Below are positions 1-9,519 of a DNA stretch of 64,000 bases, in pieces. The stretch's first letter is position 1, and each line of letters opens with the position of its first letter. The notes beneath the pieces were generated by a model. The model did no database searches, was not told the DNA's origin, and saw nothing but the letters and a program-made list of their open reading frames with translations. Both the position numbers and the translations under genes were made by a program. The DNA is from Peribacillus loiseleuriae (GTDB lineage: Bacteria; Bacillota; Bacilli; Bacillales; DSM-1321): contig NZ_LFZW01000001.1 of assembly GCF_001183985.1 (NCBI RefSeq), forward strand, positions 4,020,059 through 4,084,058, written 5' to 3'.

Positions 1-511
1 TATTACCAGCAACCGTATCAGATTTCAAGGGTGTTTTGAGCGATCGGACGTTAAACTTTGCAATTTGTCGTATCCGTTCAGGTTCCCACCCTTCTTTCTC
101 TAGCATCTGACGATCGATTAGCCGGTATGTATTTCCCAAATCAAGCGCATACAGAATCCGTGTTTCAGCTGTATGTTCATCAAATAAAAACGGATTCCCA
201 GATGTCGCTTCTGTAGGAAATGAGGTGGACCGAATGACTGGAAAGATGTTTTTTTCCTTACCAATCAATGTGTGCTCTTCACCCATCACCTGCAATGCTT
301 CCTCTACATAATAAACAACTTCATCAATCGCTTTTTCTTTTGAATTTTCCCAATTTGCAACGATTTTTGGCAACTCAATTGAAATGCCTTTTCCAGTTAC
401 CGTGTTTTCAATTCGAAGAACATCTGTCTTACTATTAAAGTCATAGCTGCGGTATTGCGAACCTAACCGCTCTTTCATAAGTTTCATGATCTTCTTACTA
501 TCCATTTTCAT
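1..511 (-). CDS. ytpQ: DUF1444 family protein YtpQ, C-terminus beyond the window
   Basis: Only the first ~170 residues are present; the gene runs off the left edge. It begins [12 protein letters not shown] at an ATG at 509-511, with AAAGGAGTG about 12 bases upstream. The ATG at 516-518 is excluded because that frame stops after six codons. I recognise the sequence as the DUF1444/YtpQ family, whose biochemical role is unknown. It follows the thioredoxin gene ytpP in the same direction, as in B. subtilis. The frame is open to the window edge with no disruption. Confidence 0.8.
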   Translation of the reverse strand, partial: MKMDSKKIMKLMKERLGSQYRSYDFNSKTDVLRIENTVTGKGISIELPKIVANWENSKEKAIDEVVYYVEEALQVMGEEHTLIGKEKNIFPVIRSTSFPTEATSGNPFLFDEHTAETRILYALDLGNTYRLIDRQMLEKEGWEPERIRQIAKFNVRSLKTPLKSDTVAGN

Positions 512-538
512 TCAGCATTCTTCACTCCTTTGATTATT

Positions 539-622
539 GTATGAAGGAACAAGGACGGAGCTCAGGCTTACGTACTTTATTTTGAGTTGGTTTAGCTTTT
601 TAAAATAAGACGCTCTTCATAC
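539..622. repeat. Short copy of a GTATGAAG-ended repeat
   Basis: Between ytpQ and ytpP, GTATGAAGGAAC (539-550) and CTTCATAC (615-622) form terminal inverted repeats around AAGGACGGAGCTC and ACGTACTTTATT. The same words recur in the same order in a longer copy at 1047-1210, on the other side of ytpP. It may also act as the hairpin between the two genes. Confidence 0.5.
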
Positions 623-635
623 TTGATATGAAATA

Positions 636-947
636 TTATAAGGATTCGATAAAGTCTTTGATTTCTTGCTCCGTTTTACGGTCTTTGCTAACAAAACGCC
701 CCAGCTCTTTTCCGTTATCATACGCAATAAAACTTGGAATGCCAAAAACATCATTTTCTACACAAAGATCAATAAATTTATCACGGTCAATATGTACGAA
801 GGAATAATCAGCGTATGCCGCTTCAATGCCTGGTAAAATCGGTTCAATCACTCTGCAATCTCCACACCAATCTGCTGAAAACAAGAAAATATGTTTCCCT
901 TCATTTTTTAACGTTGTAAATTGCTCCATAGATTCTAAATTCTTCAT
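636..947 (-). CDS. ytpP: Thioredoxin-like protein YtpP
   Basis: A 103-residue thioredoxin-fold protein, probably a cytoplasmic thiol-disulfide reductase or electron donor; its exact partner is unknown. The redox site is WCGDC (residues 27-31), where most thioredoxins have CGPC, and the conserved cis-proline motif GIPSF follows. I start at the ATG at 945-947 (MKNLESMEQ) rather than five codons upstream, because GGAGGG lies 8 bases before it. ytpQ lies downstream on the same strand, as in B. subtilis. Length is normal for the family. Confidence 0.88.
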   Translation of the reverse strand: MKNLESMEQFTTLKNEGKHIFLFSADWCGDCRVIEPILPGIEAAYADYSFVHIDRDKFIDLCVENDVFGIPSFIAYDNGKELGRFVSKDRKTEQEIKDFIESL

Positions 948-1046
948 TCTAATTCCCTCCATGTATTCGATAAATTTTATCCCTCAACACTTATTTTGAT
1001 GATACCAAACTACTTCAGGATAAACCAACAATACGCAAACTTGTTT

Positions 1047-1210
1047 GTATGAAGGACATGGGGACGGGGCTTCGCAACTTACTACTATAGCCAATCTACA
1101 TTGCAGATATACGTACTTTATTAAGAAAATACTTCAAAATTCGGCTCCGCACCGCCACCATTGTGATTAGGGGAGTGTAGCGTGTTACAGGATGAATCCT
1201 TCATGATACA
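1047..1210. repeat. Longer GTATGAAG-ended repeat in the ytpP-chemoreceptor gap
   Basis: The 495-base gap 948-1442 has no credible gene. It holds this element: GTATGAAGGACA (1047-1058) and TCCTTCATGATACA (1197-1210) are near inverted repeats. Inside are GGGGCTTCGCAA and CGGCTCCGCACCGCCACC, which recur at 3637-3668 without the ~60-base interior. A small GGCGTTTTAACGCC hairpin lies just outside, near 1215. Together with 539-622 this suggests a small MITE-like element with deletion variants. Confidence 0.5.
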
Positions 1211-1278
1211 TGATAAAGGGTGGCGTTTTAACGCCATAGTTGTTTTGCATTTAAATTGGCAAGTATTACACCCTACTA

Positions 1279-1303
1279 TAAACCTAAGTCTTTTTGCCGA
1301 TTT
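1279..1303 (+). promoter_or_regulatory. Possible sigma-D promoter for the chemoreceptor
   Basis: TAAA (1279-1282) and GCCGATTT (1296-1303) are 13 bases apart, close to the motility sigma-D consensus TAAA-N15-GCCGATAT. It lies ~140 bases before the methyl-accepting protein start, a gene class usually transcribed by sigma-D. The spacer is short and the -10 has one mismatch. Confidence 0.4.
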
Positions 1304-1442
1304 TTTCTTTATATGATCGTCTGCCTTTTACAACTTTCTATTGTTATCAACAACTAAAAAATCTATAATATAGGAAATATTTCTTATATCGCAATAGTAT
1401 AGTACATACAATTACCTACTTATTCGGAAAGAGAGGAAGTTC

Positions 1443-3572
1443 ATGAAAACAATTAAAGCAAAAATCGGACTTATTATTTTCATATCATTAGTTAGTGTTC
1501 TTCTATTAATCGTTTTTAACATGATCGCAATGAGAATGCAAAATAACGTTAGAGAAGAACAGTCGATTCTCAATCAAGCTATTGAGGATAGTAAAGATCT
1601 TAAATATGAAATGGCGGATACGCGAAAATTCGAGCGACAGTATTTGAAAAATCCGAAAGCTTCCAATGCAAGATTTGTATTCGAGCGTGTCAGGAAAATT
1701 ATCGATACTTCTGCTTCATTAAAAGCAGAATACATCTCCTACCCTGACATGGTTCAGCAATTCAAACTCATTGAGATTCATTCTAAAGACTACGAAAAGA
1801 GCTTTAAGCAAATTGTTCAACTATATGAAAAAACGGGCTATTTCAACACGGAAGGCCTTCGAGCAGAGCTTGAAACTGACGGAAATAAAGTGGCGGATCT
1901 GCTTAAACATTCGAATCAGCAAGAGCTTTTCAACCAATTCTATATGATTCGGCTATTCGAACAACAATACATGGCAACGAAAGAACATACTCCATATACA
2001 GAATATTCGTCTCGGATAACTGACCTAGAGAATACAATAGCTAGTTCAGCCATTCCTCTTGTGCAAAAAGAGGCTCTTATTACTCAACTAAGCAAATATA
2101 GAAAGACAATGAGATCGATCGTAACAACCTATCTGGACACAACAACCATGACGTTGGCATTTGATACATCAGCACGTACAGTTGAAAAATCAGCTTCTGA
2201 TTTAGAAACCATTGTGCATGAGCAAGAAACGAAAATGAAACGTGCAAATGAAGAAAAGGTCAAACGGATTACTATTTCTCTTGTTGTAATCAGCGTTATT
2301 ATCATTTTGATTCTCTCGTCCATTGGCTATCTATTAATGGCATCGATGCGTTCTTCCATTTTCGCTTTAAAACATGGCGCAGATAAAATCGGTAGCGGTA
2401 ATCTGGCACATCAAGTAGTCATCAAACGAAAAGACGAAATGATGAGTTTAGCAGAAACTTTTAATAAAATGGCGGAAAAAGTTAAACACACATTACTTGA
2501 AGTTAGAAATTCAGCTGATCAATTGAACTCTTCTTCACAAAATCTAGCCGCTATTTCTGAAGAAACTTCTGCTCAATCCAATCAAGTAAATGCAGCCATT
2601 AAACAAGTTGCAGCTGGCGCGACACTACAATCTTTAGAGCTTGAGGAAAGCAATGTTATTTTACAAAAGGTAACGGATTCCATCTCAGAAACAGAAATTA
2701 TAAGTAAAGAAATTGTTATAGAGGCAAAACAAACAGAGAATGAAGGGCATGTTGGACTGAAAACAGTCGCAAGCCTTCAGGTGACATCTGAACAATTCCT
2801 ACAATTGGCTACACATTTGACGATGCAAATTCAGAGTGCATCTGAAAAATCACTTGCAATATCAGGTATTGTTGGAACAATCCAAGACATTGCTGAAAAC
2901 ACAAATCTTCTCGCCTTAAATGCAGCCATTGAATCCGCACGAGCTGGGGATGCTGGAAGAGGATTTAGTGTAGTGGCAACCGAAGTACGAAAGCTTGCGG
3001 AACGTTCCAAACATGAAGCCAATAGCATCCAAGATGTCATCCATACAATGAATGAACAAATGAATGCATTAATGATTGAATCGCAGAAATTTAATGAATA
3101 TAAAACGATTCAAAGTCATTCAGTCGACTATACAAAGAGCGCGTTTGAAAATATCGTTCAACATGTGGAACGAATCAGCTTGAAAATTGGTACCATCCAA
3201 CGTTCCATTAAAGATGTCCAAAACGCAAACACCATTCTCGTTCAAAAAATGGGGGATGTGTATCAAATATCAGAGCAAACCACCGGCGCTTCACAAGAAG
3301 TCAGTGCCTCAAGCGAAAGCCAATTAATGGCAATTACACAGGTAAGCGAAGCCGCAACAGAACTAAGCCATATCGCAGCTGATTTACAAACGGTCGTTTC
3401 CCAGTTTAATCTTGAGAAAGAAGTTAGCGAAATCCATTCTGAAAAGAAAAGAGCAAAAAAGACGAACCTAAAACGAAAGAAGATTCATTGGAAACCATCT
3501 TCTGTCATGAAGTTTAATAGAAGCAAAAAAGAGAAAAAAACTAAGTTACCAAAGCTAAAGAAAAACGCATAG
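1443..3572 (+). CDS. Methyl-accepting chemotaxis protein with a basic C-terminal tail
   Basis: A 709-residue transmembrane chemoreceptor. It has TM1 at ~7-27, an all-helical extracellular sensor of ~245 residues with no recognisable Cache or PAS motif, TM2 at ~275-300 ([13 protein letters not shown]), a HAMP domain at ~300-350, and the signalling coiled coil. The highly conserved hairpin tip is around residues 484-510 ([17 protein letters not shown]), where CheA and CheW dock. The last ~45 residues form a lysine-rich tail ([26 protein letters not shown]) instead of a CheR-binding end. GAGAGGAAG precedes the ATG. It stands alone, with no che genes nearby. The ligand cannot be read from sequence. 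Confidence 0.9.
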   Translation: MKTIKAKIGLIIFISLVSVLLLIVFNMIAMRMQNNVREEQSILNQAIEDSKDLKYEMADTRKFERQYLKNPKASNARFVFERVRKIIDTSASLKAEYISYPDMVQQFKLIEIHSKDYEKSFKQIVQLYEKTGYFNTEGLRAELETDGNKVADLLKHSNQQELFNQFYMIRLFEQQYMATKEHTPYTEYSSRITDLENTIASSAIPLVQKEALITQLSKYRKTMRSIVTTYLDTTTMTLAFDTSARTVEKSASDLETIVHEQETKMKRANEEKVKRITISLVVISVIIILILSSIGYLLMASMRSSIFALKHGADKIGSGNLAHQVVIKRKDEMMSLAETFNKMAEKVKHTLLEVRNSADQLNSSSQNLAAISEETSAQSNQVNAAIKQVAAGATLQSLELEESNVILQKVTDSISETEIISKEIVIEAKQTENEGHVGLKTVASLQVTSEQFLQLATHLTMQIQSASEKSLAISGIVGTIQDIAENTNLLALNAAIESARAGDAGRGFSVVATEVRKLAERSKHEANSIQDVIHTMNEQMNALMIESQKFNEYKTIQSHSVDYTKSAFENIVQHVERISLKIGTIQRSIKDVQNANTILVQKMGDVYQISEQTTGASQEVSASSESQLMAITQVSEAATELSHIAADLQTVVSQFNLEKEVSEIHSEKKRAKKTNLKRKKIHWKPSSVMKFNRSKKEKKTKLPKLKKNA

Positions 3573-3578
3573 TACAAA

Positions 3579-3622
3579 GGAGAAAGCGGCTGACCCTTCT
3601 GGGACAATCTCTTTCTTTTTTC
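3579..3622. repeat. Family-A 3'-end element, degenerate copy downstream of the chemoreceptor
   Basis: AAAGGAGAAAGCGGCTGACCC, TTCTGGGACA and CTCTTTCTTTTTT form an imperfect hairpin with a T-run just after the chemoreceptor stop codon. The CTGACCC / GGGACA words are those of the dispersed GGGTCWGACCC family. It is probably the terminator of the + strand gene. Confidence 0.5.
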
Positions 3623-3636
3623 TGCAGAAAAGGGGT

Positions 3637-3745
3637 GGGGCTTCGCAAAATCAGCTCCGCACCGCCACCTTCATAAGGTTATACAATTCGACAACCTGAA
3701 CCTTTTTCATCGTTGAGCTTTAGAGCAGACGCTCATGGATGTTTT
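3637..3745. repeat. Family-B repeat (GTGGCGG / AACGATGAAAAAGG element)
   Basis: Read on the minus strand it contains ATGAGCGTCTG, AACGATGAAAAAGGTTCAGG, CCTTATGAAGGTGGCGGTGC and TTGCGAAGCCCCACC in that order. The same succession occurs on the plus strand at 38594-38710, and its first half at 36548-36620. This fills most of the 328-base gap between the convergent chemoreceptor and NTPase genes. Confidence 0.6.
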
Positions 3746-3857
3746 TTGAGAGCTCTATAGCTTATCGAACAATTACTTTGACGCATATTTTTTGATTTTG
3801 ACCCATAAATTCATATTTTCAAATATTGCATGTATGTGAGAACCGTTCGTTTAACAG

Positions 3858-3898
3858 AAAAAGGTTCTTCCTTCATTACGAAGAAAGAACCTTTTTTT
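3858..3898. terminator. Intrinsic terminator, 3' end of the DUF84 NTPase gene
   Basis: A stem AAGGTTCTTCCTT / AAGAAAGAACCTT is flanked by A and T runs, so it can work in both directions. It lies immediately after the NTPase stop codon on the minus strand. Confidence 0.8.
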
Positions 3899-3901
3899 AA
3901 A

Positions 3902-4426
3902 TTATCGCTGTTGTCCAAATTTATATTCATATTGCCCTACCAACATGCTCATAATATGGCTGAACATGTCTTCTCGGGTAATCCGTTCATTTGTAAATAC
4001 GCCAATCGCGCCTTCCTTTTTACGAATGCCGGCACGATTTGTGAAATCATCCATAACCGGTCCAAGCTCTTCTCCAGCGAGCAATCTTTTGGCTACTACA
4101 TCTGGTAGCAATATTCTCGCACCGCCCGCAATGAACACATCTGATGATTCCCGGACTGTTAGTGCTCCCCAATTGCAGAGGAACAATCCATGTTTTGTTT
4201 CGACAACTCCGCCTTCAAGGCCTATTCCAATTTGTGCATCACTTTCACTCAAGCCGTTTCTAGACCGATTCACGGCTCCCTCTATCGTTTCGTCATCAGA
4301 AAAGGGCTGTTCCTGTACACCAGATAGAACATTTAGTGATAAGATTTCAACAAGTTCTCCTGAAAATGCATTCTTCACTGCTTGCACTTTTGCTGGGTTA
4401 TAACTCCCGACTACAATTCGTAACAT
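3902..4426 (-). CDS. DUF84 (YjjX-type) NTPase
   Basis: A 174-residue protein of the inosine/xanthosine triphosphatase (YjjX, DUF84) family, thought to remove non-canonical purine nucleoside triphosphates. Family motifs are visible: the phosphate-binding N-terminus GSYNPAKVQAVKNAF, the acidic DDETIEGAVNRSRN and GIGLEGGV. I chose the ATG at 4424-4426 (MLRIVVGSYNP) over a TTG four codons earlier that sits too close to the AAAGGTG site. It is the second gene of a pair with ytoP, 18 bases downstream on the same strand. I did not find it in the remembered B. subtilis neighbourhood, so it may be an insertion into this conserved block. Confidence 0.82.
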   Translation of the reverse strand: MLRIVVGSYNPAKVQAVKNAFSGELVEILSLNVLSGVQEQPFSDDETIEGAVNRSRNGLSESDAQIGIGLEGGVVETKHGLFLCNWGALTVRESSDVFIAGGARILLPDVVAKRLLAGEELGPVMDDFTNRAGIRKKEGAIGVFTNERITREDMFSHIMSMLVGQYEYKFGQQR

Positions 4427-4444
4427 CGTACTTATCAAACACCT

Positions 4445-5518
4445 TTACCCGTTATTTAGAATGCTTTCAAGCGTCGTTTTATCACATGCACGTACTAATT
4501 TCCCAATCAGCTCACGTGCTGCCGCATAATCGTCGACATGGATCATAGAGGCAGCTGTGTGGATGTATCTTGAGCAAATGCCAATTACTCCACTTGGTAT
4601 TCCTTCATTCGCTTGATGCACACGTCCAGCGTCAGTACCACCTTGTGATACGAAGTATTGATATGGAATTGAATGGGTTTCTGCTGTATCTAAAATAAAT
4701 TCACGCATCCCCTTATGCGTCACCATCGTACGGTCAAGGATTCTTAAGAGAGCTCCTTTACCTAGCTGTCCAAATTCAGATTTATTACCGGACATATCAT
4801 TTGCTGGGCTCGCATCCAAAGCGAAGAAAATATCTGGCTTAATCATGAATGCAGAAGTCTGTGCACCGCGAAGGCCTACTTCTTCTTGAACCGTTGCTCC
4901 TGAATACAAATTATTTGGCAACGTCTCCCCTTGTAAGTCTTTCAAAAGTTCTATGGAAAGACCGCAACCATAGCGGTTGTCCCATGATTTCGCAAGGATT
5001 TTCTTTTCATTTGCCATCGGTGTAAATGGACAGATCGGGACAATTTGTTGACCAGGGATAATGCCGATTTTCATCGCATCTTCTTTATCATCGGCACCGA
5101 TATCAATCAGCATATTTTTAATATCCATTGGCTTCGAACGTTGAGACTCCTCAAGTAAATGAGGAGGAATCGAACCGATAACCCCTATTACCGGACCGTT
5201 ATCAGTAATAATTTGCACACGTTGCGCAAGTAAAACTTGGCTCCACCAACCGCCAAGTGGCTGGAAGCGAACCATTCCATTATCCGTAATCGATGTAACC
5301 ATGAACCCTACTTCATCCATATGACCGGCAACTAGTACAGTCGGTCCATCTACTGGTCCTTTTTTCAGACCAAAAATACTACCAAGGCGATCCTGAACAA
5401 TTTCATCTGAATATTTCTCAAGCTCAGATTTCATAAATTTTCTGACGGCATGTTCATTCCCAGAAGTGCCTGGCAACTCAGTCAACGTCTTAAATAACGC
5501 TAAAGTTTCTTGATTCAT
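4445..5518 (-). CDS. ytoP: M42 family metallo-aminopeptidase YtoP
   Basis: A 357-residue cytosolic aminopeptidase or endoglucanase-like peptidase of family M42, a fold that forms large self-compartmentalising particles. The two-metal site can be followed: AGHMDEVGF (His, Asp), the bridging Asp in DNRYGCGLS, the catalytic pair in [10 protein letters not shown], Asp in ALDASP, and the last His in AASMIHVDD. The start [10 protein letters not shown] is an ATG. The length equals B. subtilis YtoP as I remember it. It is transcribed with the downstream DUF84 gene. Substrates are probably short peptides, which is inference from the family. Confidence 0.92.
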   Translation of the reverse strand: MNQETLALFKTLTELPGTSGNEHAVRKFMKSELEKYSDEIVQDRLGSIFGLKKGPVDGPTVLVAGHMDEVGFMVTSITDNGMVRFQPLGGWWSQVLLAQRVQIITDNGPVIGVIGSIPPHLLEESQRSKPMDIKNMLIDIGADDKEDAMKIGIIPGQQIVPICPFTPMANEKKILAKSWDNRYGCGLSIELLKDLQGETLPNNLYSGATVQEEVGLRGAQTSAFMIKPDIFFALDASPANDMSGNKSEFGQLGKGALLRILDRTMVTHKGMREFILDTAETHSIPYQYFVSQGGTDAGRVHQANEGIPSGVIGICSRYIHTAASMIHVDDYAAARELIGKLVRACDKTTLESILNNG

Positions 5519-5743
5519 TTTCTCTACCTCGAATCTGACTATTTTATGTACTCCTCCATTTTACAGAAAGTTGATGTTCGTTACCACTTACAGATTATTT
5601 TGCCCTAGCAATAAAATAGTTTGCATAATATGAACACGTACACCATAGAACATTATATCAGTGACTAATTATTGGGAAGTGATGACAATCTTTTGTATAC
5701 TAAGAGATAGATTTACACGTGAGAAAATGGAGGGGATCAGAGA

Positions 5744-6058
5744 ATGAACTGGAAAACATTCATACTAGGGGTTACTGCAGGTTTTGCTGCAGGCTATGCA
5801 ACGAAACAAGTATTGGAGCAATCAGGACCTCCTTCTCCTGAAAAGATATTAGATGTTGTGAAAGCAGCCGTTAAGAAGGATGGAAAAATTTACGGTTCTT
5901 GGATTTTGATGAAGCCTGAAACGTATCAAAAGTACGACCTCGATTATGAAGTGTATAAGGGTGGCATTACAAGGAGTATTAACAATACCCAAGAACAATT
6001 CGAATTTGTTGCCGATGCAACAACTGGAACAATTATTGATTTAATTTCGAAAAAATAA
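5744..6058 (+). CDS. ytzB: Small PepSY-like membrane-anchored protein YtzB
   Basis: A 104-residue protein with one N-terminal hydrophobic helix (FILGVTAGFAAGYA, residues ~6-20), followed by a single PepSY-like domain of ~75 residues ending DATTGTIIDLISKK. GGAGGGGATCAGAG precedes the ATG. PepSY domains are proposed to restrain peptidases or act near the envelope; the role of YtzB is not known. It is divergent from ytoP and convergent with ytnP, as in B. subtilis synteny. Confidence 0.85.
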   Translation: MNWKTFILGVTAGFAAGYATKQVLEQSGPPSPEKILDVVKAAVKKDGKIYGSWILMKPETYQKYDLDYEVYKGGITRSINNTQEQFEFVADATTGTIIDLISKK

Positions 6059-6066
6059 ACTGTCAC

Positions 6067-6160
6067 AAAAGGGTCTGACCTCACACTCCATACACAGTTT
6101 ACAGTGTTACATACACTTAATTTGAACTGTATTTGTAGTTGTGGGGTCTGACCCTTTCGT
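6067..6160. repeat. Family-A 3'-end element, long form, between ytzB and ytnP
   Basis: Two GGGTCTGACC cores (6071-6080 and near 6145-6155) bracket ~65 bases containing TACACAGTTTACAGTGTTAC, itself partly palindromic. It occupies almost the entire gap between two convergent genes. The interior resembles those of the copies at 20000-20093 and 32465-32551. Confidence 0.65.
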
Positions 6161-6181
6161 TGTGGAATGGTTCCTTATCTG

Positions 6182-7030
6182 TTATGGTCGTTCGCGTTTT
6201 ACTTCGGCTAGAATTTCTTTTCCCGTTTTGTCCCACTTTACTGCTCGGTAATAGGCATCATGATAAAAGCTGTACCATGCTCCTTTTTCTAGCCCCTCTT
6301 TCATCCACTTCTGTTTTTGATAGACGGAGTCCATCGGGTAATCATCATAGGCAAGCACCCATAAAACGTTATTATGTGCGTGCGTTGGCATAGTATCAGC
6401 CATGTGAATGAGCATTTCATCGCCACTTTCGATGACGACAACCGAATGGCCAGCGCTGTGTCCGCCTGTATGAATCATTTTGATCCCTTTTGTTATTTGC
6501 ATAGCTGTACTAAAAGGCTGAATTAAATGGGCAATAGCTTCCCAGTTTTCCCGCCAATATGTATTTCTTGAACGAATGTTTGGATTTTGCATTTCTTCCC
6601 ATTCGATATCAGATGTAATTATGGAAGCATTCTCAAAAACAGGTGCACACTCTTCTCCTATACGCTTAGTTAGTCCGCATACATGATCAAAATGTAAATG
6701 TGTCATTAACACATAATCAATATCGGATGGCTTTAGCCCAAGCTTTGCTAAATCTTCGGCCACTCTTGATTCTTCTTTTACACCATAGTTTCGTATTTGT
6801 TTTTCTGAAAATCTGCTATTTCCCACTCCTGAATCAATCAGCAGCTTTAATCCATTCGCTTCAATAAGAATGGGATCCGTCCGCAATTCAATTTGATTCA
6901 TGTCATTCACTGGATATTTTTTTGACCAGAGCGGTTTAGGAACAACACCAAACATTGCTCCCCCATCCATATAAGTAACGCCACCATTCAACCAAGTTAG
7001 CTTAATTTCTCCAATTTGTAATGTTTCCAT
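6182..7030 (-). CDS. ytnP: Metallo-beta-lactamase-fold lactonase YtnP
   Basis: A 282-residue MBL-fold hydrolase closely matching YtnP, described in B. subtilis as a lactonase-like enzyme that interferes with signalling in Streptomyces. The metal motif is [10 protein letters not shown]; a further ligand His lies in [10 protein letters not shown] and an Asp in [11 protein letters not shown]. No signal peptide is seen, so it is cytoplasmic. The ATG at 7028-7030 follows GGGGGAAATC. Its terminator is shared with convergent ytzB. The substrate assignment rests on family similarity only. Confidence 0.88.
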   Translation of the reverse strand: METLQIGEIKLTWLNGGVTYMDGGAMFGVVPKPLWSKKYPVNDMNQIELRTDPILIEANGLKLLIDSGVGNSRFSEKQIRNYGVKEESRVAEDLAKLGLKPSDIDYVLMTHLHFDHVCGLTKRIGEECAPVFENASIITSDIEWEEMQNPNIRSRNTYWRENWEAIAHLIQPFSTAMQITKGIKMIHTGGHSAGHSVVVIESGDEMLIHMADTMPTHAHNNVLWVLAYDDYPMDSVYQKQKWMKEGLEKGAWYSFYHDAYYRAVKWDKTGKEILAEVKRERP

Positions 7031-7217
7031 AGATTTCCCCCGCTTTTAAAACCGTCACCAGTCTGTTTTTATACAAGTCAAGTGTATCATTATTATCTAA
7101 TTATTGGAAATGTTGAATAAAAAGTACAAGCGCCTTCTCTCCATCAGATTGATTGGATTCGATCTTGGAAAGAGCGCTTACAAATTAAGTGATTCAGATA
7201 ATTAATTTTGTTTCCTG

Positions 7218-7264
7218 AGCAATAAAAAGTGCAGCCTTGCTCATAGGCAGGCTGCACTTTTTTT
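7218..7264. terminator. Strong bidirectional terminator after trmB
   Basis: AAAAAGTGCAGCCTTGC and the complementary GGCAGGCTGCACTTTTTTT form a ~14-bp stem with A and T runs on both sides, ending at the trmB stop codon. Confidence 0.88.
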
Positions 7265-7901
7265 ATCGAAACTGAGCTTCCATTCGGTAAATTCTACTAC
7301 CTAGATTCGAGAATTTTTCCTCATATTCCGTCATGATATTGCCTTCAAAATCACTATGATGAAGATCCAGACTGACATAAGACAGTAGCATTCCATATTC
7401 GGAAATGCTCTTTAACGATGATTCAAATAATCCTTGATTATCGGTTTTAAAATGAATTTCACCGTTTTGTGGTAAAATGTCTTCATAAATGCTCAGGAAC
7501 GTTTTGTAGGTCAACCGACGTTTTGCATGACGTGTCTTTGGCCATGGATCGGAGAAGTTCAAATACACTCGGTCTACTTCACCTTTCGCAAAAAATTTTA
7601 GTAAGTCGGCTGCATCCACACTGAGCAGCTTTAGATTGGGAATATCTGCTTCGATGACACGGTCAAGCGCAGCAACGATGACGCTTTTATATACTTCAAT
7701 TCCAATAAAATTCACATTTGGATGAGCTTTGGCCATTTCAGTAATAAAGCGACCTTTCCCTGTTCCAACTTCAATATAAAGCGGATTATCGTTCCCAAAT
7801 ACAGCTTGCCATTTCCCTTTTTGCTCTTCTGGGTTTGCAATAACATAATGGGAGAATTCATTTAATTTCTCGTCAGCCCAGGGCTTATTTCTTAAACGCA
7901 T
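7263..7901 (-). CDS. trmB: tRNA (guanine-N7-)-methyltransferase TrmB
   Basis: A 212-residue SAM-dependent methyltransferase that makes m7G46 in the tRNA variable loop. The SAM-binding loop is [12 protein letters not shown], and the family signature [17 protein letters not shown] is intact, including the Asp-Pro-Trp-Pro core. The start is [13 protein letters not shown] at an ATG. Length is standard. In B. subtilis this gene is ytmQ, next to ytnP and ytzH, and the same order holds here. Confidence 0.95.
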   Translation of the reverse strand: MRLRNKPWADEKLNEFSHYVIANPEEQKGKWQAVFGNDNPLYIEVGTGKGRFITEMAKAHPNVNFIGIEVYKSVIVAALDRVIEADIPNLKLLSVDAADLLKFFAKGEVDRVYLNFSDPWPKTRHAKRRLTYKTFLSIYEDILPQNGEIHFKTDNQGLFESSLKSISEYGMLLSYVSLDLHHSDFEGNIMTEYEEKFSNLGSRIYRMEAQFR

Positions 7902-8063
7902 GATGACACCCCTAATAAAAAGATTCGTTCAAACCATAACACGGAATTGTACACCTCTGCAAGATGAATTTATTCTACATGTGTGCACAATCGACGACTT
8001 ATCAAATGAATAAAGAAAAGCAGCAGAGCGTACCCTAAAAGAAACTTCAGAAAGGGTGACGCT

Positions 8064-8342
8064 ATGCCGCTTTCACACGAGCATCAAATGACGTTATTAA
8101 AAGATATATTAAGCAACCATCAAACAGACTGCTGTGGCTCTATTTCAGAATACGAGCAGGTAGAACGACTTGTGAAGTCATTATTGGTCAACAACGGCGT
8201 TAATCAAAATGTAAAATCGATTTTACAGGATGTGTACCAATATAGTCAGAGTGGCATTTCCACTTCGGATTTAGACGAACACATCCAAACTCACCAAGAC
8301 CAGCTAACACAGTGGGTGGATGGTATGAATCAATATTCATAA
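8064..8342 (+). CDS. ytzH: YtzH-like protein
   Basis: A 92-residue soluble acidic protein, recognised as YtzH by sequence feel and by position between trmB and ytmP. It has two adjacent cysteines (DCCGS, residues ~22-26) and no other motif I can assign. AAAGGGTGACGCT precedes the ATG. Its TAA stop directly abuts the stop codon of convergent ytmP with no spacer, so the two mRNAs must overlap at their 3' ends. Function unknown. Confidence 0.82.
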   Translation: MPLSHEHQMTLLKDILSNHQTDCCGSISEYEQVERLVKSLLVNNGVNQNVKSILQDVYQYSQSGISTSDLDEHIQTHQDQLTQWVDGMNQYS

Positions 8343-9143
8343 CTATTCTAAAATGGATTCAAGGTTTTTAAGGAGAATATCCATTTCCTTTAACCGACTT
8401 TTACGTTTATGCCATTGAATCGAAATTAGCAACTGCGCTAACACATGCCATTTCATCCTCAATTGAAGGCCCGGCTCCAGCTTCACTCCATACCGCTCAA
8501 GCCAAGATCCCCACTGATCTTTTGGTATATATGAGTTAAGGAGGATGCCTAAATCAATAGCCGGGTCTGCAATCATAGCGCCATCCCAGTCAATTAAATA
8601 CAGCTTATTCTCCTTTGTAACCATCCAGTTGTTATGATTTACATCACAATGACAGACAACCTTATCATCACATTCAATCAAAGATAAATTTTCTTGTAAA
8701 AAATACAACGCTCGCTGTATCGACGAAATGCTCTGTATCTCCAAGTCGAGGTTATTTGTAATATTCTCTAACATGATGTCGGGCAGCAATGGCGATTTTC
8801 CCAGTCTTTTCAGCATGCTTAATAGCGGTTTAGATTGATGAATTTTCCGTAGAAGATGAGCAACGTTCTCTTCGTTCATTTCTTCATGCGTTAACTCCCT
8901 GCCGTCTAACCAGTGCTGTGCTGTAATGGTATCTCCATTTTCAAGCCTTCTTGTCCAAATGAGCTTAGGCACGATGCCCTCTGCTGATAGGACAGCAAGA
9001 AATGGAGATGAATTCCGTTTTAGAAAAAGTTTTTCATCATTGTTGACAGCAATGAAGGCTTCTCCTGTTGCTCCTCCAGCAGGAAATATCTCCCACTCCT
9101 GCCCTAATAAATGTTCCAATTGGTTCACCTTCAATTTCCTCAC
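8343..9143 (-). CDS. ytmP: Aminoglycoside/choline-type phosphotransferase YtmP
   Basis: A 266-residue small-molecule kinase of the APH/ChoK fold. The catalytic loop is VVCHCDVNHNNWMV, where Asp is the base and Asn binds metal; the DFG-like metal Asp is in LIDWDGA. An N-terminal ATP-anchoring segment contains EKLFLKRNSS. The start MRKLKVNQLEHLL sits at an ATG with weak upstream purines. YtmP's acceptor is not known; similarity to choline or thiamine kinases is possible. Confidence 0.85.
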   Translation of the reverse strand: MRKLKVNQLEHLLGQEWEIFPAGGATGEAFIAVNNDEKLFLKRNSSPFLAVLSAEGIVPKLIWTRRLENGDTITAQHWLDGRELTHEEMNEENVAHLLRKIHQSKPLLSMLKRLGKSPLLPDIMLENITNNLDLEIQSISSIQRALYFLQENLSLIECDDKVVCHCDVNHNNWMVTKENKLYLIDWDGAMIADPAIDLGILLNSYIPKDQWGSWLERYGVKLEPGLQLRMKWHVLAQLLISIQWHKRKSRLKEMDILLKNLESILE

Positions 9144-9519
9144 TTAATTGCCTCGTGGTGTTTTCTTTATATAATAGCTGTTTAAAAACTTCACTTTCAG
9201 ATTGAGTATATAATCTTAGTGTTTCCTAAAAACTTATCGCTTCTCATCCAATAAAATCCAAGAGTAAGTCGTGGTATCCATTTTTTAATTATACATGATA
9301 AATGTATCGTTAGAATAAAAAAGATAGCTATTGAACAATTTAACAATAGCTATCCTTTTTAAATTTTAGTTAAAAGCTAGTTTTTCGTCAAGTGGTATCA
9401 TCAAAACACATGAAATTATGTCTATATTTCCTGTAAAGCTTGATTGATCTTTACGTGCAAATCCCCAATAAAGTGAAACTTACTTTTCATATTCTGTGCT
9501 TCAGGTCTAATACCTCTAG
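9144..9519. other. Intergenic region with one terminator
   Basis: No gene is supported here. AAGATAGCTATTG / CAATAGCTATCCTTTTT (about 9321-9360) is a convincing intrinsic terminator, most likely for the minus-strand NERD-like gene. I saw nothing else. Confidence 0.7.

Noticed and set aside
3830-4548. Plus-strand open frames opposite the DUF84 and ytoP genes
   Set aside because: They are antisense shadows of two well-supported genes with intact motifs.
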